Shown here: piece by piece, positions 59,773 through 64,000 of the stretch
Numbering within the stretch: position 1 is the first letter of the stretch
Layout: each line of letters starts with the position of its first letter
From: an uncultured Collinsella sp.
GTDB lineage: Bacteria; Actinomycetota; Coriobacteriia; Coriobacteriales; Coriobacteriaceae
Direction of reading: 5' to 3'
Length of the DNA stretch: 64,000 bases
Assembly: GCA_905208635.1 (NCBI GenBank)
Contig: CAJLPX010000010.1
Coordinates: 1 to 64,000, forward strand
The notes under the pieces: generated by a model
Seen by the model: the letters and a program-made list of their open reading frames with translations, nothing else
Told to the model about the DNA's origin: nothing
Database searches by the model: none
Program-made: the position numbers and the translations under genes

Positions 59773-60969
59773 CTACGCCTCGCCGCACAGCCACCTCGCC
59801 AAGTCCACGATCTGCACCCCATCGCGGTCCGTGGCCTCATGATGCGTGCGGGCGAGAATCATCTTGGGATACGCATCGCCAATGCTCAGCAGTGGCGAAA
59901 TCTCGCGTTCAAATGTCTTATCCGAGCTGATGTCGTCGCTCACCTGAATGTAGAGTTTCTCGCTCCGCTTGATTGCTACAAAGTCTATTTCCTTTTTATA
60001 GAGCACGCCGACGTATACCTCGTATCCGCGACGCAGTAGCTCGATTGCCACCATGTTCTCGTATACGCGTCCCCAATCCATATCACGTGTACCAAGAAGC
60101 GCATATTTAAACGCATGGTCCGCCAGATAGTACTTCTCGCCGCTCTTAAGGTATTTTTTGCCGCGAATGTCGTACCGACGAACTTTATAGAAGGCAAACG
60201 CATCGCACAGGTACCCCATGTACGTGCCGACCGTCTTGTTCGTAATCTTTAGCCCATCCGCATTTAATGCATCAGTAATGTTGCGTGCCGACGTAATGTT
60301 GGAAACGTTGTCCATCATGTAATCGGCAATGCGCAGCAGCGCCGATTCGTTTCTCACGTTATGCCGGTGCACGATATCTCTCACAATGAGCGTCTTGAAG
60401 ACGTTGGAGAGATATTGATAGCGCTGCTCCTGCAGTGGATAAGGGTAAGAGCCGGACATACCGCCGGTTCTCGCGTACTCATCGAAGTCGCGGTCGACCT
60501 CGCCCTCGTCGCCATAGAGACGATACTCCTCAAACGAGAATGGGAAAACCTCGATCTCGAACGTACGCCCCGTAAAGAGCGTCGACAGATCGCTCGACAG
60601 CAAAAAGGCATTCGATCCGGTAATGAATATGTCGTACTGCTCGGATGCGTGAAGGCTATTGATCGCACGCTCAAAACCGTCGCACATCTGAACTTCATCG
60701 ATAAGCAGAAAGTTTTGTTTGCCGGACACTCGATGCTCTTTTACATAGGCGAGCAGCGCGTGATACTCGAGCAGGTTCTCGAACTCATCGAGGTTGTAGT
60801 TGATATGGATGACATTCGAATTGGACAGATGTGCCTCCACGTAATCGCGGAGGGCCTCGAGCAATTTTGATTTACCGCTACGACGGATGCCCGTGATGAC
60901 CTTGATGTCCGGCACGCCAATAAGACTCGTCAACGTGTCCATATATGACGTTCTATTGATGAGTTTCAT
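59773..60969 (-). CDS. AAA-type ATPase with DUF4143-like C-terminal domain
   Basis: 398 residues. Walker A GIRRSGKS near 28-35, Walker B FLLIDEVQMC near 88, sensor FITGSNAF near 118 and a conserved RTFEIEVFPFSFEEY segment mark the AAA_14 ATPases. The C-terminal half (about 200-398) contains a winged-helix-like segment and a PD-(D/E)XK-like DUF4143 stretch (EIDFVAIKRSEKLYIQV). The family is abundant in gut bacteria, often single-copy and mobile, and its role is unknown. Base composition is clearly more AT-rich than its neighbours and it is enclosed by three near-identical palindromes, which suggest acquisition by transfer. SD GAGGAGG precedes ATG 60969. Confidence 0.88.
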   Translation of the reverse strand: MKLINRTSYMDTLTSLIGVPDIKVITGIRRSGKSKLLEALRDYVEAHLSNSNVIHINYNLDEFENLLEYHALLAYVKEHRVSGKQNFLLIDEVQMCDGFERAINSLHASEQYDIFITGSNAFLLSSDLSTLFTGRTFEIEVFPFSFEEYRLYGDEGEVDRDFDEYARTGGMSGSYPYPLQEQRYQYLSNVFKTLIVRDIVHRHNVRNESALLRIADYMMDNVSNITSARNITDALNADGLKITNKTVGTYMGYLCDAFAFYKVRRYDIRGKKYLKSGEKYYLADHAFKYALLGTRDMDWGRVYENMVAIELLRRGYEVYVGVLYKKEIDFVAIKRSEKLYIQVSDDISSDKTFEREISPLLSIGDAYPKMILARTHHEATDRDGVQIVDLARWLCGEA

Positions 60970-60995
60970 CGGGGCCTCCTCGCGGTCTTTTATCG

Positions 60996-61036
60996 CTATT
61001 CCTCAAAAATGAAAAATTTTCAGTTTTGAGGAATAG
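60996..61036. repeat. 41-bp palindrome, copy 2 (5' of the ATPase gene)
   Basis: Arms ctattcctcaaaa / ttttgaggaatag with the middle aatgaaaaattttcag, slightly different from copies 1 and 3. It lies 27 nt upstream of the ATPase start, where a promoter would be. Confidence 0.9.
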
Positions 61037-61080
61037 GCTCTATAGCGAATATACCTCGCGAAAGACCGAGCTGTCTTAAT

Positions 61081-61123
61081 CCTATTCCTCAAAAACGAAA
61101 ATTTTTCAGTTTTGAGGAATAGG
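61081..61123. repeat. 43-bp palindrome, copy 3 (far side of the ATPase gene)
   Basis: cctattcctcaaaa ... ttttgaggaatagg with the same middle as copy 1. Copies 1 and 3 bracket a 1.3-kb unit that includes the ATPase. Confidence 0.9.
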
Positions 61124-61221
61124 GCGCTGGCAACCCATTCACCAGATAGGCGAAACCCTCCCCGGCACAGGCCGAAGAGGGCTTCGTTGTCATCGTTATC
61201 TTTGAGCGCGGGCGCCTCGCG

Positions 61222-61923
61222 TTACAGTCCGCGAATCCGTACGGCCTCGGGCGGAAACTCCTGCTCGCCGGCATCGGTCTTGATGGTCGCGCGGCCCCAG
61301 ATGTCCAGGCCCGCAAACACACCGACTGCGAGCGGCAAGCCGTTGGGCGACACCGCCGCGACCTGACGACCCAGCAGTGGCACCATGTCAAAGTACTCGC
61401 CCAGCACCGGAGCCAGCGGGCCGGCAGCGCCCTGCGGCGTGTTGGCGGCAACCGCCCAGGCGTCAACGCGGGTCAGCACAGCGGCGGCCAATGCCTCGAT
61501 CAGCGCCTCATCTGCCATATCCACGCCAAGCTCACCCAGCGCCGCACGCTCAATATCAACCGTCACCGCGGCAAACATGCCCGCAGCACCGGCACCGCCG
61601 TTGACGGCGACGCGCGCGAACGACGCCTCAAACGCGGGCGCGCCGCACACGATATTGCTCGGCCACTCAATGCCTACCTTGCCGGCAAGGCCCAGGCCCG
61701 GCGTCGAAGCCGTGCCCACGAGCGCGTCCATCATGCCCATCGCGGCCACAAACGGCAGGCCGTGGAAGGCATGCATGTTCACATCGGGGCGCACAACCAG
61801 CGAAAACGTCAGCGAAGCATCGCCCACGCTCCACGCGCACCAGCCCGCGGACACGCCCTCGCGGCCCGCGTCACGCGCCGCGTCGAGCTCGGTACCGGCG
61901 ACAACAGCATTCATCTCGATCAT
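61222..61923 (-). CDS. Biotin-protein-ligase-like protein, degenerate
   Basis: 233 residues. The catalytic BPL/LplA/LipB-type domain is recognisable (SLTFSLVVRPDVN, GLPFVAAMGMMDAL, and the C-terminal domain LLGRQVAAVSPNGLPLAVGV then FAGLDIWGRATIK). The biotinyl-AMP binding motif GRGRxGR is absent, and the lysine-containing KWPND motif reads IEWPSN, with Lys replaced by Glu. Activity as a biotin ligase is doubtful; it may bind a related cofactor or be a relic. The gene begins directly after the TAG of folP-folK (no gap), so it is co-transcribed with it. Confidence 0.6.
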   Translation of the reverse strand: MIEMNAVVAGTELDAARDAGREGVSAGWCAWSVGDASLTFSLVVRPDVNMHAFHGLPFVAAMGMMDALVGTASTPGLGLAGKVGIEWPSNIVCGAPAFEASFARVAVNGGAGAAGMFAAVTVDIERAALGELGVDMADEALIEALAAAVLTRVDAWAVAANTPQGAAGPLAPVLGEYFDMVPLLGRQVAAVSPNGLPLAVGVFAGLDIWGRATIKTDAGEQEFPPEAVRIRGL

Positions 61924-63654
61924 CTACATACGCCCCAATTCGCCCACGATATGGCCCACGCGATCCTCGGGTTCCTTGACCTCGACACCGTTATAGCGGA
62001 AGAACCGCGCCGGGTCGTGCATCAGGTCCTCGAGCGGCACCAGCACAAAGTCACGCTCGCCGATCAGCGGATGCGGCAGGCGCAGCTTTTTGCCGCCGTG
62101 GGTCTCGCCGTCCATCCACAGCAGGTCCAAGTCGATGGTGCGCGGACCGTTGGCCTTGGCCTTTTTGGAGCGGTCGCGACCCAGCTCGGCCTCGATCTTC
62201 ATGAGCTCGTCGAGCAGCACCAACGGCGCCAGCTCGGTCTTAATCTCGATGACGGCGTTGGCAAACGCGTCCTGGCGCGTCTCGTAGGCCGGCTCGCTCT
62301 CGTAGATCTTGGAGGAGTTGGACACGCAGGTGAGTGGAATCTCGGCGATCATGTCGCGTGCGGCGCGGATGTTGTCACAGCGATGCCCCAGGTTGGAGCC
62401 CACGGCCACAAACGCGCGGCGCGGCTGCGGCTTGGCAACCGCCCAGTAGCCGTTCAGGAACTGCGCAAAGCCCGCGGCGTCGTGCACGCGCACGATGTTG
62501 GCACCGGCCTGGATGGCGCCCAGGCACACGCCAAACGTAGCGGCATCGCGCTCGGCGGCCTCGGTCACGCCCGAGACGGCGCCCACAAAGCGCTTGCGCG
62601 ATACGGCGCACATGAGCGGATAGCCCAGTGACGCCATCTTGGCAGTCTCGCGCTGGATGACGATGTCCTCGTTGGCCGTCTTGCCAAAGCCCGGACCGGG
62701 ATCGATGCAGATGCGGTCGCGCGACACGCCGGCGTGGATGAGCGCGCGGGCCTGGTCGGACAGAAAGCCCATGACGCGGCGCATGATGGGCGCCGAATCG
62801 GGCAGGGTGAAGCGGCGGAGCTGCGAGGTGGGCACGTAGGCCTCCTCGCGGCGGGCGCTGCGGCGCATCATGGCCGCCAGGTGATCATTGGGCTCCGGAG
62901 CGGCCTCGGTGGCCTCGGGCGCGGGCGCGACGGTCTCGGCAGCAGCAGCCTGCTCGGCGGCCGGCGTCTCCTGCTCGCTTGCAGGCTCGGTCGCGGGCTC
63001 AGGTTCGCCAAACGGCAACGAGGGCTGCACCACGCCGCCCGGAAGCTTGGCCTCCGGCTTAGGCTCGCCCAGCAACTTGCCGCGACGGAGACGGGCCGGC
63101 TTCTCGGCCTCGCGCGCGGCCTCGGCAGCCGCTTCGCGTGCCTTCTCGGCAACAAACGCCGCTGCCGAGGTATCGAGCTGCACCGTTGCGTGCGTGCGCG
63201 CGGGCGCGGCGACCTCGCCGGCATGCATCACGATGACGCCGCAGGTGCTCGTCTTAACAAACTCGACCATCTTGGGGTCGGTGAAGCCGGTCACGTCGTT
63301 GACGATCGAGGCGCCGCAGCGCACGGCCGCCTTGGCAACCGCCACATGACGCGTGTCAATCGAGACGATGGCGCCCTCTTTGGCCAGCGCGCGCACCACG
63401 GGCAGCACGCGGCGCGCTTCCTCATCGGGATTGACCGGGGTAAAGCCGGGGCGCGTGGACTCACCGCCCACGTCGATGATGTCGGCGCCGGCGTCGAGCA
63501 TCGCCAGGCCATACTCGATCGCGGCATCCGGGTCGAAGTGCTCCCCGCCATCGCTAAACGAATCGGGCGTCACGTTGAGGACGCCCATGATGCGCGGGCG
63601 GTCAAAGCTGAGCTCATACTTTCCGCACCGCCATGTCTTGCTGTCGTTCGCCAT
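61924..63654 (-). CDS. folP-folK: Dihydropteroate synthase / HPPK fusion with large insertion in the synthase
   Basis: 576 residues. Residues 18-400 are dihydropteroate synthase: GVLNVTPDSFSDGG, DVGGESTRPG, IVNDVTGF, VMH at 132-134, DPGPGFGKT near 318, AVSRKRFVG and the C-terminal VRVHD. Residues about 405-576 are HPPK (FolK): FVAVGSNLG, GPRTIDLDLLWMDG, LPHPLIGERDFVLVPL. The two act in sequence in folate synthesis, with FolK working before FolP. Between VMH and the DPG motif sits an Ala/Glu/Pro-rich stretch of about 140 residues (roughly 145-285), which most FolP enzymes lack. ATG 63654 has AGGAGG 6 nt upstream, while the ATG at 63660 overlaps that site. Confidence 0.9.
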   Translation of the reverse strand: MANDSKTWRCGKYELSFDRPRIMGVLNVTPDSFSDGGEHFDPDAAIEYGLAMLDAGADIIDVGGESTRPGFTPVNPDEEARRVLPVVRALAKEGAIVSIDTRHVAVAKAAVRCGASIVNDVTGFTDPKMVEFVKTSTCGVIVMHAGEVAAPARTHATVQLDTSAAAFVAEKAREAAAEAAREAEKPARLRRGKLLGEPKPEAKLPGGVVQPSLPFGEPEPATEPASEQETPAAEQAAAAETVAPAPEATEAAPEPNDHLAAMMRRSARREEAYVPTSQLRRFTLPDSAPIMRRVMGFLSDQARALIHAGVSRDRICIDPGPGFGKTANEDIVIQRETAKMASLGYPLMCAVSRKRFVGAVSGVTEAAERDAATFGVCLGAIQAGANIVRVHDAAGFAQFLNGYWAVAKPQPRRAFVAVGSNLGHRCDNIRAARDMIAEIPLTCVSNSSKIYESEPAYETRQDAFANAVIEIKTELAPLVLLDELMKIEAELGRDRSKKAKANGPRTIDLDLLWMDGETHGGKKLRLPHPLIGERDFVLVPLEDLMHDPARFFRYNGVEVKEPEDRVGHIVGELGRM

Positions 63655-63749
63655 GAACATCCTCCTAAAATGCCCACGCCGCCGAGCTTGGGGAGCTGGC
63701 GGCGGGGTCGCTTTGCACTCAGTCTTTCTATTGTATCCGCGCACGCGGG

Positions 63750-64000
63750 CTAGAACGCAAACGCGGCCGCGATGTCGCAAGAAATCAGCAGGTCGGCATT
63801 TGCATCCTGATCGGTAGGCGCCAAATTGCAAATGGCCAGCGTATCGCCGGTAAAGTAACGCGTAAGGCCCGCCGCCGGATACACCACGAGCGAGGTCCCA
63901 CCCACAATGAGGGCATCGGCCGCGGCGATGGCGGCAACGGCACCGGTCAACACATGCTCGTCGAGCGGCTCTTCGTAGAGCACCACATCGGGCTTGATGC
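63750..64000 (-). CDS. Sirtuin (NAD-dependent deacylase), 3' part only
   Basis: The last 83 residues of a Sir2-type protein; the gene continues past the window edge. Visible residues from the edge: IKPDVVLYEEPLDEHVL, then ALIVGGTSLVVYPAAGL, containing the Rossmann-fold serine GTSLxVYPAA that binds NAD, and the end FTGDTLAICNLAPTDQD. The upstream zinc site and catalytic His are outside the window. It would remove acyl groups from lysines with NAD+. It lies 95 nt upstream of folP-folK. Confidence 0.9.
   Translation of the reverse strand, partial: IKPDVVLYEEPLDEHVLTGAVAAIAAADALIVGGTSLVVYPAAGLTRYFTGDTLAICNLAPTDQDANADLLISCDIAAAFAF

Overview
The window looks like a chromosomal segment of a gut coriobacterium, most likely Collinsella or a close relative (Actinomycetota, Coriobacteriia). 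The grounds are the high G+C, a membrane-embedded LuxR regulator of the coriobacterial type, an Nramp-related Mg transporter of the clade known from Eggerthella, an Ech-type hydrogenase, LuxS, and many short extragenic palindromes. Genus assignment is inference; there is no rRNA gene. I support 46 protein-coding genes (two of them very short upstream reading frames beyond that) and one tRNA.

Layout. 1-9.3 kb: pyrE, a P-type Mg2+ ATPase with a leader ORF, a 12-TM LuxR regulator whose start sits beside a 14-G tract, a GH1 6-phospho-beta-glucosidase, a DUF4867-like protein and luxS. 9.3-17.7 kb: a sugar/pentose island with an FGGY kinase, a two-gene (split) transketolase, an L-fucose-isomerase-like protein, their LacI regulator with a shared 17-bp operator, then nucleoside hydrolase and ribokinase. 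17.8-20.5 kb: an OatA-like acyltransferase and a MITE-like element. 20.6-29.8 kb: an Mg locus (Nramp-related permease plus MgtE-N/CBS protein), a degenerate NodB-type protein, PRC-barrel and YtxH-type envelope proteins, a protein resembling the cyanophycin synthetase N-domain, a CorC/CNNM protein and a hemolysin III family protein.

30-41.5 kb: an alpha/beta hydrolase, a DUF362 iron-sulfur protein, a MacB-like ABC system, a second ABC-2 exporter (two permeases plus ATPase), and a divergent histidine kinase/response regulator that probably controls it. 41.5-49.3 kb: a 2178-residue sortase-anchored surface protein (VWA domain plus 11 pilin-like repeats) enclosed by four approximately 140-154 bp palindromes in mirror order. 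49.3-55 kb: a five-gene Ech-type [NiFe] hydrogenase with the NuoL- and NuoH-like subunits fused. 55-64 kb: an orphan IS3-type HTH protein, an Old Yellow Enzyme with an Fe-S site, initiator tRNA, coaX, an ATPase bracketed by identical palindromes, a degenerate biotin-ligase-like gene, a folP-folK fusion with a large insertion in FolP, and the 3' part of a sirtuin gene.

The genes together describe an anaerobic saccharolytic, H2-cycling commensal. Pentose/nucleoside breakdown feeds a transketolase, glycosides are hydrolysed as phospho-sugars, and the hydrogenase would couple ferredoxin oxidation to ion pumping. The most unusual aspect is the density of several distinct palindrome families in the intergenic DNA, some with a constant asymmetric core and variable arms.
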